From positions 3,515,001 to 3,579,000 of the forward strand of contig NZ_CP118225.1 in assembly GCF_028768465.1 (NCBI RefSeq): 64,000 nt of DNA. The letters run 5' to 3'. Shown here piece after piece: positions 37,245 through 44,540 of the stretch (within the stretch, counting starts at the first letter, position 1; every line of letters starts with the position of its first letter). The notes under the pieces were generated by a model, which worked only from the letters and a program-made list of their open reading frames with translations, searched no databases and was not told the DNA's origin. Made by a program: the position numbers and the translations under genes. This DNA comes from Rhodopirellula sp. P2 (GTDB lineage Bacteria > Planctomycetota > Planctomycetia > Pirellulales > Pirellulaceae).

Positions 37245-38774
37245 ATGCGCCTGACCTGGATCGTTCTTTGTGTGTTGCTGGCATTGCCAATTCTCGCGAA
37301 ACCGCTGTCAGCCGATGAACCGACCCGACTCGATCCGCGATCTCCACGTTGGTCTCCGTTGGTGGATGTCATCGCCAAGGTGGAACCTGCGGTGGTCGGG
37401 TTGTTCTTGGAGGCGGAAGAGCCCGGCCGCTTCAACACGGGCAGTGGAACCATCATTCATTCCTCCGGTTACGTTTTGACCAACGATCATGTCTTGTCGA
37501 GCGACAAGGGCTATGTCGTGCTGGGCAAAATGGCGGGCCGCTTCGAAGTGGTGGGTCGGTTGCCTGAAAAGGACATGGCCATCGTCCGCTTGCTTCATGT
37601 CAAAGGACGCTTGCCGATCGTTCCGTTGGGACGCAGCAACGACGTGCACAACGGCGAGGCGGTGGTGGTGGCCGGCAATCCCGGTGGCCGCGGCATCACG
37701 ATCACATCCGGCATCATCAGTTCCAAGAAGACTTACTTGGACATGCCCAATGCCTTGATTGCGACCAAGTACAACCTGCTCGCACGAGACGACTACTTGC
37801 GATTTGATGCGGCCAGCAATCGGGGCAATTCGGGCGGTCCGTTGGTCAACATGGAAGGCCAAATCATCGGGATCGTTTCGCGGGTGAACCCCGACGAACA
37901 GAACGCAAGTTTTGCGATCCCGATTGATCGAGTTCGCAAGTTGATCGGACGCGTCGTCGAGCCCGAGCTCAGGCATGATCGTTGGGTCGGCATGACGCTC
38001 AATCCGCTTGCCGATGTCGCGGTTGTTGCATCGGTCGAGGAAGGTTCGCCGGCCGAAGCGGCCGGGGCGCTGGTGGGCGACGTCATCGAAACGGTTGACG
38101 GGAATCGAGTCCGCAATGCAGCTCAGTGGACATTGGCTTTGGATCAGGTGTTGAGAGAATCGGAGGAAATTGAATTGCTGGTGAGCAGACGGGGCTCGGC
38201 ACTGCCGCTTTCGATTCAAACCGTTCCGGTGCCACCCCTGGAAGGTATCCAGCGGGACGATCATCCACCTGGGCTGGATTACCGCATGTACCTCGGGGAA
38301 TTCAAAAAATTGCCCGAGTTTGAAACGATGGAAGTCGCAAGGACTGGGCAAGTGGATGCCTTGGATCTGGAAGCGATCCAAGGTGACCAACGAGACGATT
38401 TCGCGTTGATCATCGATGCGATGTTCCAGGTGCCCGAGGACGGCTTGTATCGCTTCGAAATCACTTCGGATGATGGCAGCCGCGTCTTTCTGCACGACAA
38501 ACTGTTTTTGGATCACGATGGCAATCATCCGCCGATGACGGTCAGTCGCTTGGTTCGCATGAACGCGGGGCTGCATCCCATTCGAATCGAATACTTCGAA
38601 GGGGGCGGAGCCCAGACCTTGACGGCTGGATTGACCCGCGTGGATGCCTCCGAAGAGAAGGAGGCAGGCGGTTCAGACGCCGGGAACGAAAAAACTCCCC
38701 GTGAATTGCAATTCTTCCGCACGCCTGTCGCCGAGGCTGCATCCGAGTCCACATCGGTGGCTCCGAGCGAGTAA
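37245..38774 (+). CDS. Exported trypsin-like serine protease with PDZ and PA14-like domains
   Basis: 509 residues from ATG at 37245, which begins a signal peptide (MRLTWIVLCVLLALPILAKPLSA); the open frame upstream is spurious. The HtrA-type protease triad is complete: His in LTNDHVLS, Asp in EKDMAIVRL and Ser in ASNRGNSGGPLV. A PDZ domain follows (SVEEGSPAEAAGALVGDVIETVDGN, about 260-350). The C-terminal 130 residues resemble a PA14/GLEYA sugar-binding fold (GLYRFEITSDDGSRVFLHDKLFLDHDG). The combination suggests a periplasmic or surface protease targeted to carbohydrate. Confidence 0.83.
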   Translation: MRLTWIVLCVLLALPILAKPLSADEPTRLDPRSPRWSPLVDVIAKVEPAVVGLFLEAEEPGRFNTGSGTIIHSSGYVLTNDHVLSSDKGYVVLGKMAGRFEVVGRLPEKDMAIVRLLHVKGRLPIVPLGRSNDVHNGEAVVVAGNPGGRGITITSGIISSKKTYLDMPNALIATKYNLLARDDYLRFDAASNRGNSGGPLVNMEGQIIGIVSRVNPDEQNASFAIPIDRVRKLIGRVVEPELRHDRWVGMTLNPLADVAVVASVEEGSPAEAAGALVGDVIETVDGNRVRNAAQWTLALDQVLRESEEIELLVSRRGSALPLSIQTVPVPPLEGIQRDDHPPGLDYRMYLGEFKKLPEFETMEVARTGQVDALDLEAIQGDQRDDFALIIDAMFQVPEDGLYRFEITSDDGSRVFLHDKLFLDHDGNHPPMTVSRLVRMNAGLHPIRIEYFEGGGAQTLTAGLTRVDASEEKEAGGSDAGNEKTPRELQFFRTPVAEAASESTSVAPSE

Positions 38775-38860
38775 AATCAGAGCGAGCTGCTTGATTTGAG
38801 CAGCCAATAGGTTGTTTCTGTTTGTGTCTGTCTCTCCACTTTCTTACCCTCCATCTGCCG

Positions 38861-39562
38861 ATGAAAACGTTCTTCTTTGCTGCCGCGGTCCTTGCCCTTT
38901 CGAATCTTTCTCTCCTGCCGCAAACTGCCATGGCGGAGGATGTCACAGCTCAAGCTGGGAAGTGGGAGACGCTCTTTGATGGCAGCAACTTGGATGCCTG
39001 GCGCGAATACAATCGCGATTCGGTGACGACCGGCTGGAAGGTCGACGGCGACGCGCTGACTTGCATTTCTCGCAAGGATCAAGGCAAAGAGGCTCGTGGT
39101 GAAAACATCATCACCAAAGAAAAGTTCGCTGCCTTTGAGTTGGAACTTGACTTCAAGGTCACCCCTGCTGCGAACAGCGGCGTGATGTTTCATGTCGTCG
39201 AAACAAAGAAGCCGCCCTACTACACCGGACCTGAGATTCAGATCCAAGACCACAAGGGCGGCCACGATCCACAGAAGTGCGGTTGGTTGTACCAATTGTA
39301 TTCTTCCGACACGGATGCCACGAAACCGGTCGGCGAATGGAATCACCTGCGTGTGTTGATCACCCCTGAGAAATGCGAGATTGCAGTCAACGGAGTCCTC
39401 TACTGCGAGTTCGTCAAAGGCAGCGATGACTGGAACGAACGCGTTGCCAAGTCCAAGTTCGGCCAGTGGGAAGGCTTTGGTGAACCCACTGAAGGTCACA
39501 TTTGTTTGCAGGATCACAACGACGAAGTTTCGTATCGGAACATCCGCATTCGCCGACTGTAG
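38861..39562 (+). CDS. DUF1080 (3-keto-disaccharide hydrolase-like) exported protein
   Basis: 233 residues from ATG at 38861 with a clear signal peptide (MKTFFFAAAVLALSNLSLLPQTAMA). The concanavalin-like DUF1080 fold is marked by WETLFDGSNLDAWREY at the N-terminus, GENIITKEKFAAFELELDFKV, NSGVMFHV, a GPEIQIQDHKGG segment and the end GHICLQDHNDEVSYRNIRIRRL. DUF1080 proteins are abundant in planctomycetes; some act as 3-keto-glycoside hydrolases. The specific sugar is unknown. A terminator follows. Confidence 0.9.
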   Translation: MKTFFFAAAVLALSNLSLLPQTAMAEDVTAQAGKWETLFDGSNLDAWREYNRDSVTTGWKVDGDALTCISRKDQGKEARGENIITKEKFAAFELELDFKVTPAANSGVMFHVVETKKPPYYTGPEIQIQDHKGGHDPQKCGWLYQLYSSDTDATKPVGEWNHLRVLITPEKCEIAVNGVLYCEFVKGSDDWNERVAKSKFGQWEGFGEPTEGHICLQDHNDEVSYRNIRIRRL

Positions 39563-39631
39563 GCCAACCCCGCTCTGCATTGGTGTCATGGCGGTGCCCT
39601 GCGACGATCATCCCGCCAGGGTTCACAACAG

Positions 39632-39672
39632 CAGCCGTCGGTAACCGCACGAGTTACCGACGGCTGTTTCTT
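39632..39672 (+). terminator. Intrinsic terminator after the DUF1080 gene
   Basis: A perfect 14-bp stem (CAGCCGTCGGTAAC with GTTACCGACGGCTG) around a 7-nt loop is followed by TTTCTT, 70 bp after the stop. Confidence 0.8.
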
Positions 39673-39892
39673 GCGTCTCTCTCCCCCCCTTCCTCTTCCT
39701 TCCTCCTGCTTCGAAAACCGCCGCGTTGGCAAGGCCGCACGCACCTTCTCCCCGCCGCCCAGCACTCCTCACCGCTGACTCAACACCCTTCGCAGCGAGA
39801 GCGATCAGCCGATGGGCGATAGCCCACGGCTCCCACAAACGAGAGCCTTCTCGCTCATTGGGCAACGGCCAAACTCAATCCAAAACACATGG

Positions 39893-40208
39893 CTTGATAA
39901 CAGCCATTCCCAACCGCTTCCCCCACCGTACAAACGCGTTCTCCGTCGCCAGGGAGCAATGCAGGACGCGAAAGTCGCCCCAACCTCCATGAAGGACGCG
40001 AAAATCGCTGGACCGTCTCGCGATTCACGGGCAGTTCCTTCGTCAGCCCCTTGGGATGCGTGAGTGCGTACCGCCGAAGCCATTTCGGAAACCGTATTCG
40101 GTCACTTTTGCTGACATCGTCCGTCGATGCCACGTCCACCTCAAAGCCCGCTGGTGTCGTCCGAACGACTTCCAGGAGTGGCAACATTGCCGCAGCAACA
40201 CGCAGCAA
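39893..40208 (-). pseudogene. Integron integrase (IntI) remnant, frameshifted and internally deleted
   Basis: Read on the minus strand, the first 70 residues contain FPKWLRRYALTHPKGL and ELPVNRETVQRFSR, which match the N-terminal SAM-like domain of IntI tyrosine recombinases (pattern FPxWxRRY...LPVTREtVxaFxR). After a frame change, the text FRVLHCSLATENAFVRW and GKRLGM appears, matching the start of the catalytic domain (LRVLHYSLxTExAYVxW). About 60-80 intervening residues and the whole C-terminal half with the RHRY catalytic residues are gone; a TGA follows at about 39893. Direction away from the cassette row is the canonical integron geometry. Match is by recognition of the motif pattern, without alignment. 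Confidence 0.62.
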
Positions 40209-40330
40209 GTAAGATTTTGAGCACGGGAGTGAGTTGAGTGATATTGGTCAAACACCCCAACTCACTTACCCCGTATCATGCAATTTCCCGAATACGACCC
40301 TACTGAGTAGGGTTGAATCTATTGTTATTC
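40209..40330 (+). other. Putative attI/first-junction region of the relic integron
   Basis: This lies between the integrase remnant and the first cassette. It ends in the core site GTTATTC (40324-40330), after whose G cassette A begins. It also holds an imperfect inverted repeat, AGTGAGTTG against CAACTCACT (40230-40263), and a small CCCTACTGAGTAGGG hairpin. Whether this is a true attI or a decayed attC cannot be decided by eye. Confidence 0.4.
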
Positions 40331-40345
40331 GACTGAGGACCGTAG

Positions 40346-40714
40346 ATGGGCGTGACTTACGAACTGGCGAACGCTGACCGGCGAGTAAAACTTTCGTTCT
40401 ATCGCTTACCTGCTTGGAAGCAGTCGGAACTGACATGTTGCCCCGTGACGGCCGCGATGACGACCGCATTTGTATTCAACTATCCAGGCGATCGAATTGC
40501 ATTTGTTCCAGACATCGGGCCTTCGCCGTTTCATGACGTGGCGACTGACGATATCGATGGCTTTGAAGACTTGACTGATGCCTATATCGTCAAGCTCGTC
40601 AAAGATGGGATTCTATCCGACCACGGATTTATCGACGATACAGAGATCGATCCACCCAAACATCTAAGAGATATTCGCACGACTTGGCCGTCTGGAGCCC
40701 AACGCGACGAATAA
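40346..40714 (+). CDS. Cassette A protein, unknown function
   Basis: 122 residues, acidic, soluble, no signal peptide. It starts 21 bp inside the cassette (40325-40794), and its TAA stop is part of the R'' core GAATAAC of the cassette's own attC. This is the compact arrangement of integron gene cassettes. Contents include an ELTCCPVTAAMTTAFVFNYPGDRIAFVPDIGP segment and a helical VKLVKDGILSDHGFIDD region. I do not recognise the family. Codon use is less GC-biased than that of neighbouring core genes. Confidence 0.7.
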   Translation: MGVTYELANADRRVKLSFYRLPAWKQSELTCCPVTAAMTTAFVFNYPGDRIAFVPDIGPSPFHDVATDDIDGFEDLTDAYIVKLVKDGILSDHGFIDDTEIDPPKHLRDIRTTWPSGAQRDE

Positions 40715-40800
40715 CCATCGCGTGAACCGGAGAACGCGAGCTGAGCGATTTGGCCGTTAGAAGCTTTTCCGCGCGTTCCCGGTTACGCGTACCGTTATCC
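40709..40800 (+). other. attC recombination site of cassette A
   Basis: R'' GAATAAC (40709-40715) and R' GTTATCC (40794-40800) flank a 78-bp imperfect palindrome. The arm CGCGTGAACCGGAGAACGCG pairs with CGCGTTCCCGGTTACGCG, leaving an extrahelical G and A on the left strand. CCAT against ACC(G) forms the unpaired central spacer. R'' is the reverse complement of cassette A's own 5' core GTTATTC. Confidence 0.75.
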
Positions 40801-40811
40801 GACTGAAGTTC

Positions 40812-41195
40812 ATGCGTGCGCTCGCTCTCCCAATCGCCTTCATCTCTGTTGCACTCGGCTGCACACCCGAAGGCGAGCTGCGCGAGTCGTTGGCTACGCC
40901 GTCGCGAAACCGCGAAGACAAACCGGCAATCACGATCAAAAACGAGTCTGACAGGAGCGTGATGATCAATCTTGAGCAAACATCCGCCTTGGATGTACTA
41001 GTTGCGGCGTCAAGTTCACGTACCGTCAAACTGCTAGACTTGAAACACGGGACAATAGTCAATGTTGAGGATGTAGAGACCGGTGACGTTGCTGAGGGCT
41101 GGATCGAATTCAGTTCCGACGAAGCAGATTCGCTGGGGACCCTCCGGGTTTTCCGAGATTCCCATGACCACATAGACTTCCGCTGGCCAGATTGA
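40812..41195 (+). CDS. Cassette B lipoprotein, unknown function
   Basis: 127 residues in the cassette 40795-41315. The N-terminus MRALALPIAFISVALGCTPEG is a lipoprotein signal peptide with the lipobox ALGC. The mature part contains AITIKNESDRSVMINLEQTSALDVLVAASSSRTVKL and a beta-rich EVDVETGDVAEGWIEFSSDE-like tail, suggesting a small Ig-like or beta-sandwich domain. No family recognised. The gene begins 17 bp after the cassette boundary, as in other cassettes of the array. Confidence 0.7.
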   Translation: MRALALPIAFISVALGCTPEGELRESLATPSRNREDKPAITIKNESDRSVMINLEQTSALDVLVAASSSRTVKLLDLKHGTIVNVEDVETGDVAEGWIEFSSDEADSLGTLRVFRDSHDHIDFRWPD

Positions 41196-41228
41196 CCCGA
41201 ACTACAGATGTGAGAGCCAGTAAGACGC

Positions 41229-41321
41229 GGATAACCATCGCGTGCAACGGAGGACGGGTGGCAGGCGTTTTGGTATGCTTGCAAGTCTTTCGCCCGTCCC
41301 CGCTGACGCGTGCCGTTATTC
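41229..41321 (+). other. attC recombination site of cassette B
   Basis: R'' GGATAAC (41229-41235) and R' GTTATTC (41315-41321). The arms CGCGTGCAACGGAGGACGGG and CCCGTCCCCGCTGACGCG pair, again with extrahelical G and A at the same two places. R'' is the exact reverse complement of the cassette's 5' core GTTATCC at 40794. The variable terminal part (GCTTGCAAGTCTTT) is shared with the attC at 42375. Confidence 0.75.
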
Positions 41322-41492
41322 GACTGACTCATGCTCGTATCGGCGGACGAAACACTGCGACATGTGGGACTCGATCCAATGCTCGTTCAGCATTCGATTC
41401 AGGTCGCGAGCAGCGTAGATTCCGTGCTCGCTTGCCGGTTCGAATTGTGCCCCAGGTTGCGGCTCGATCATCCGCGCAACTTGCCGCGCCAA
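41316..41492 (-). CDS. Cassette C, candidate antisense ORF
   Basis: Cassette 41316-41678 holds no clear sense gene. On the minus strand a frame reading ATLARQVARMIEPQPGAQFEPASEHGIYAARDLNRML and ending in YEHESVE looks protein-like; its TAA stop is made by the cassette's 5' core (TTA of GTTATTC). Starts at TTG 41492 or ATG 41471 are possible. A competing plus-strand frame (41331-41669, 112 residues) runs into the attC stem and is Arg/Pro-rich. Neither is recognised, and the cassette may be non-coding. Confidence 0.3.
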   Translation of the reverse strand: MARQVARMIEPQPGAQFEPASEHGIYAARDLNRMLNEHWIESHMSQCFVRRYEHESVE

Positions 41493-41589
41493 CGTCGCAA
41501 ACCTGATACGATGAATTCCGAACCACGCAATTGTTTCGACGTCTTCCAGGATCGTGGTGCGCTCGCTCCTGCACCGGTCACGCGTGAAC

Positions 41590-41684
41590 GAATAACCATT
41601 GCGTGCACACTGAGCGGTGGTGGAGACCAACCTCACTTTCCAATCACACTGACCGCCACCGCCAGGTGACGCTCACCGTTCTGC
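41590..41684 (+). other. attC recombination site of cassette C
   Basis: R'' GAATAAC (41590-41596) and R' GTTCTGC (41678-41684). The arms around GCGTGCACACTGAGCGGTGG and CCACCGCCAGGTGACGC pair with extrahelical bases that include the conserved G and A. R'' matches the cassette's own 5' core GTTATTC (41315). The terminal part differs from the other sites. Confidence 0.7.
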
Positions 41685-41708
41685 CATTAAGAGACAAACG
41701 AAAGCAAT

Positions 41709-42365
41709 ATGGCCGTTTGCCGCTACTGTCATTCATTAATCAGCGATGCCGCTGAACAGTGCTTCACTTGCGGCTGGGACTGGCATGACCCGGCTCAGCC
41801 CATACAGCGAGGTTCTGTCTCATGGGACCGACTAGGAATCACTGCTGGTGTTGAATATGTAGTTGAGCTTTGTGAGAGTTTTGAGGGTGACCGGTACACT
41901 CAATTCCGGTCAGCGGACACAGAGCCCAGTGACCCGCATTACATGACAGAAACAGAAGCGGTTGATGGAACACGCTTGATCGAACTTGGGCTGAATGACT
42001 ACGTCAATCATTTGCTGCTTCGGAATGGCGACATCTTCTCGTTTGACAAGGACGGGCACTGGACGACCAACGCTTCATACGCACGACTCTCTGATCAAGA
42101 GACACCTGAGTGGTCTGGCAGCACGTACAACCTTTTGTCACGCCAAGCGGCGTACGACGCCGCTTCTAGCCACGGTAAATCCATTGGCCTCGCCGCGTTC
42201 ACTGTGATCGACGGGGTTCTACTTGACGAGAAGGGTTCACCTGTTTGGCACGTGATACTGGAATTCGACGAAACCGGCGAAGAAGATTGGATTGCGTTTA
42301 GTCCCGTTAAATCAGTGCAGGTTGACGCCCTGACGGGCGATGCGTCGTCTATTATGAGCCTGTAG
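41709..42365 (+). CDS. Cassette D zinc-ribbon protein, unknown function
   Basis: 218 residues in the cassette 41679-42461. The N-terminus MAVCRYCHSLISDAAEQCFTCGWDW carries two CxxC knuckles 12 residues apart, a zinc-ribbon. The remainder is acidic, with GVEYVVELCESFEGDRYTQF, HLLLRNGDIFSFDKDGHW and a C-terminal HVILEFDETGEEDWIAFSPVKSVQVD that looks like repeated small beta domains. No signal peptide. No family recognised. It is the longest intact cassette gene here and starts 30 bp inside the cassette. Confidence 0.7.
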   Translation: MAVCRYCHSLISDAAEQCFTCGWDWHDPAQPIQRGSVSWDRLGITAGVEYVVELCESFEGDRYTQFRSADTEPSDPHYMTETEAVDGTRLIELGLNDYVNHLLLRNGDIFSFDKDGHWTTNASYARLSDQETPEWSGSTYNLLSRQAAYDAASSHGKSIGLAAFTVIDGVLLDEKGSPVWHVILEFDETGEEDWIAFSPVKSVQVDALTGDASSIMSL

Positions 42366-42374
42366 ACGAAGAAG

Positions 42375-42467
42375 GCAGAACCATGAAATGCACGGGAGGA
42401 CGGGTGGTCCGTTTTCTCGTCTGCTTGCAAGTCTTTTCCCCGTCCCCCGTGATTTCTACCGTTATTT
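42375..42467 (+). other. attC recombination site of cassette D
   Basis: R'' GCAGAAC (42375-42381) and R' GTTATTT (42461-42467). The arm GAAATGCACGGGAGGACGGG pairs perfectly with CCCGTCCCCCGTGATTTC except for one extrahelical G and one A. R'' GCAGAAC is the exact complement of the unusual 5' core GTTCTGC of the same cassette (41678), the strongest single proof of cassette structure in the array. Confidence 0.8.
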
Positions 42468-42478
42468 GGATTTGAATT

Positions 42479-42609
42479 TTGAGCATTGACGCTTTTATCG
42501 ACTGGCTAATCGGGGAGGCGGGTGCAGGATGGGTATTCGGTACGGTTTCCCTAATCGCATTGATTGCTTCGTACTTCCGTCGAAAGCGTCCTGCACACGT
42601 CGTCGTTGA
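42479..42609 (+). pseudogene. Cassette E membrane protein, 3' end lost to element insertion
   Basis: The frame begins at TTG 42479, 17 bp inside a new cassette, and encodes LSIDAFIDWLIGEAGAGWVFGTVSLIALIASYFRRKRPAHVVV, one transmembrane helix followed by a basic stretch. At 42610 it runs into the left end of a transposase element. The rest of the gene and its attC are not on the other side: the next R'' (GAGTAAC, 44217) does not complement this cassette's 5' core GTTATTT. Confidence 0.55.
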
Positions 42610-43964
42610 CGTGAGAAGGGGCCACCCACTTTCTGTCTTGCCTATTGCGGTGTCGTGCGTAGGATTGCGGTATCGCTTCCCCTCGTTGGAGACACCTCAT
42701 GGCTCGCAAACCTCGTTACGAAGTTGCTGATCCCGCAGAAATCCAAGTCTTCCATGCTGTTCAGCGGTGCGTCCGGCGAGCATTCTTGTGCGGCGATGAC
42801 CCGTTCTCGGGGCAATCGTTTGAACATCGGCGGCAGTGGATTCGTGATCGACTGGAGTTCCTCGCAAGTGTCTTTGGAATCGATTGCTTGACCTACACGG
42901 TGCTCAGCAATCATTTGCACATCGTGCTGCGTAGCCGTCCGGACGTGGTGGCGGCTTGGACGGACGAAGAAGTTGCCCGTCGTTGGTTGCGTTTGTTTCC
43001 CCATCGTCGCAAGCCTGACGGTTCACCGGAGATTCCGTCCAAGCCAGAGATTGACATGATCGTCAATCAACCTGAGGTGCTAGCCGAACGGCGTCAGCGG
43101 CTATCCGATGTGAGTTGGTGGATGCGGTGTACGGCGGAGAATATTGCTCGGCGAGCCAACCGGGAGGATGAGTGCACCGGCCGATTTTGGGAGGGCAGAT
43201 ACAAGCTGCAAAATCTTCTTGATGAGGCGAGTTTGCTGGCTTGTGCGGCGTACGTGGACCTCAATCCGATCCGCGCCGCCATCGCTAAAACGCCGGAAAC
43301 CAGTGATTACACCGGAGCGAAGGATCGGATCGACGACTTGGCGGAGCGGGAAGATCGCACTCGGCCCAACACTCACGACTGGGAACGCAGTCGGCGGCGT
43401 CGTAAGAGTGGTTGGATGAGCCCGATTGAGATCAACGAACAGGATGATCCGGTGGGGCCGTGCTTAGAGAGCTCTGGACGCAGGGCGAGCTCCAAGGGAT
43501 TCTTAAGCGTTTCAATGGCTCAGTATTTGGAATTGCTCGACTGGACCGGGCGGCAGTTGCGAGACGGGAAGGTGGGGGTGATCCCCGAACACTTGTCTCC
43601 GATCTTGAGCCGCATGGGCTTGGATGCGACCGGCTGGTGCGATGTCGTGTGCAAGTTTGGGCGAGTCTTCAAGCGAGCAGCGGGAACTCCTGAGAGCCTC
43701 GCGAAAGAGGCGATACGGTGTGGCCAGCATTGGCTTTGCGCCCACGAAAACCCGCTTGGATTGTCATCGGACTGATCCAGCCGTTTTCCAAGCCGACGAT
43801 TGCCCCTGAATTCCGTCTGAGTTGACGGCTGCGCGCTGCCGGCCAATATCGAGGTTCTTTCGTGTGCAAGCTCGCAATTCGTTGCTCATGAGCATCCGAG
43901 GTGTCCTCCTGTGGCAACAGCGGGTCACTGCCGCTGCTAAAGTTTGTGGGTGGCCCCAGGTTTG
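42610..43964 (+). mobile_element. Y1-transposase insertion element, copy 1 (full length)
   Basis: 1355 bp, defined by comparison with the copy at 45151-46505, with which it shares both ends. It begins CGTGAGAAGGGGCCACCCAC after the tetranucleotide TTGA and ends GTGGGTGGCCCCAGGTTTG. The 12-bp GGGGCCACCCAC (42618-42629) and its inverted copy (43946-43957) are subterminal. It carries one transposase gene and a conserved 190-bp non-coding right part. No target duplication, as expected for HUH single-strand transposition. Confidence 0.8.
42699..43775 (+). CDS. Y1 (HUH) transposase, REP-associated/IS200-like
   Basis: 358 residues. The HUH metal motif is in LSNHLHIVLRSRPD (about residue 70), and the catalytic Tyr is likely in CAAYVDLNPIRAAIA (about 187), the typical C-terminal signature of RAYT-like Y1 transposases. 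This large planctomycete form has an insertion between the motifs (HRRKPDGSPEIPSKPEIDM) and a C-terminal extension of about 150 residues. It nicks and joins single-stranded DNA. The ATG at 42699 follows a GGAGACACC segment. It is intact and nearly identical to the copy at 45240. Confidence 0.88.
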   Translation: MARKPRYEVADPAEIQVFHAVQRCVRRAFLCGDDPFSGQSFEHRRQWIRDRLEFLASVFGIDCLTYTVLSNHLHIVLRSRPDVVAAWTDEEVARRWLRLFPHRRKPDGSPEIPSKPEIDMIVNQPEVLAERRQRLSDVSWWMRCTAENIARRANREDECTGRFWEGRYKLQNLLDEASLLACAAYVDLNPIRAAIAKTPETSDYTGAKDRIDDLAEREDRTRPNTHDWERSRRRRKSGWMSPIEINEQDDPVGPCLESSGRRASSKGFLSVSMAQYLELLDWTGRQLRDGKVGVIPEHLSPILSRMGLDATGWCDVVCKFGRVFKRAAGTPESLAKEAIRCGQHWLCAHENPLGLSSD

Positions 43965-43985
43965 CACCTGACTTCATTCTCAACA

Positions 43986-44222
43986 ATGCCACTGCATCGA
44001 CGTCCACTGCTGACACGGGCAATCGCGATTTCTGTTTGCATCTTGATCTCCCTTGATTTTTATTTGCTAAGATGGAGGGTTGCTCTCGAACATCCCGCTC
44101 GCGCAATGACTTTTGCTGCTTTCATGCCGACGTTGATCGTTTTCGGCTGCGGCATCCCGCGTACGGCAAGCAATGTCCTTCGATATTTTCGCAATCCGGA
44201 CACTGCTCAAACCGGCGAGTAA
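43986..44222 (+). CDS. Cassette F small membrane protein (5' cassette boundary lost)
   Basis: 78 residues from ATG at 43986, 21 bp after the right end of transposase element copy 1. Two hydrophobic helices: LTRAIAISVCILISLDFYLL and MTFAAFMPTLIVFGCGI. The stop codon TAA lies in the R'' core GAGTAAC of the following attC, as in cassette A. The cassette's own 5' core should be GTTACTC, but no such site is found upstream, so the left part was removed together with the transposition events. The coding frame may still be whole. Confidence 0.55.
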   Translation: MPLHRRPLLTRAIAISVCILISLDFYLLRWRVALEHPARAMTFAAFMPTLIVFGCGIPRTASNVLRYFRNPDTAQTGE

Positions 44223-44308
44223 CCCTCGCGTGAACCGGAGAACGCGAGCTAAGCGATTTGGCCGTTAGAAACTTTCCCGCGCGTTCCCGGTTACGCATTA
44301 CGTTATGC
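44217..44308 (+). other. attC recombination site of cassette F
   Basis: R'' GAGTAAC (44217-44223) and R' GTTATGC (44302-44308). The palindrome is nearly identical to the attC at 40709 (same arms, same extrahelical G and A, same GATTTGGCCGTTAGAA terminal part), with a few substitutions. Confidence 0.75.
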
Positions 44309-44324
44309 CGCAACTCGTGTCACA

Positions 44325-44540
44325 GTGAAAGCAATGGGACAGCTAATACTCCCACATCGAATCACCATAAACGTCGTGACGTGGTCACTTGATCCGAAAG
44401 AGACCGGCGATTCGCAATACACCGGCGCTCCCGTCGCAATGGAGATTCGAACGTTTGCCCGCAGGAAGAACGATTATCACCTTGGCCCACTGTTTACGGA
44501 TGGCAAAGGCGTCATCGACATTACTCGCGAAATAGGGGCT
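44325..44540 (+). pseudogene. Cassette G protein, truncated by element copy 2
   Basis: Open from GTG 44325 or ATG 44334, shortly after the cassette boundary at 44303. It reads MGQLILPHRITINVVTWSLD and continues through AMEIRTFARRKNDYHLGPLFTDGKGVIDITREIG, a soluble beta-rich protein of unknown family. At about 44541 it enters the left end of a transposase element. The expected partner R'' GCATAAC is nowhere to the right, so the 3' part of the cassette is lost. Confidence 0.55.

Noticed and set aside
40220..40275. An additional attC site left of cassette A
   Set aside because: A short inverted repeat is present, but R'' and R' cores and the extrahelical bases are missing; it is treated as part of a putative attI or a decayed site.
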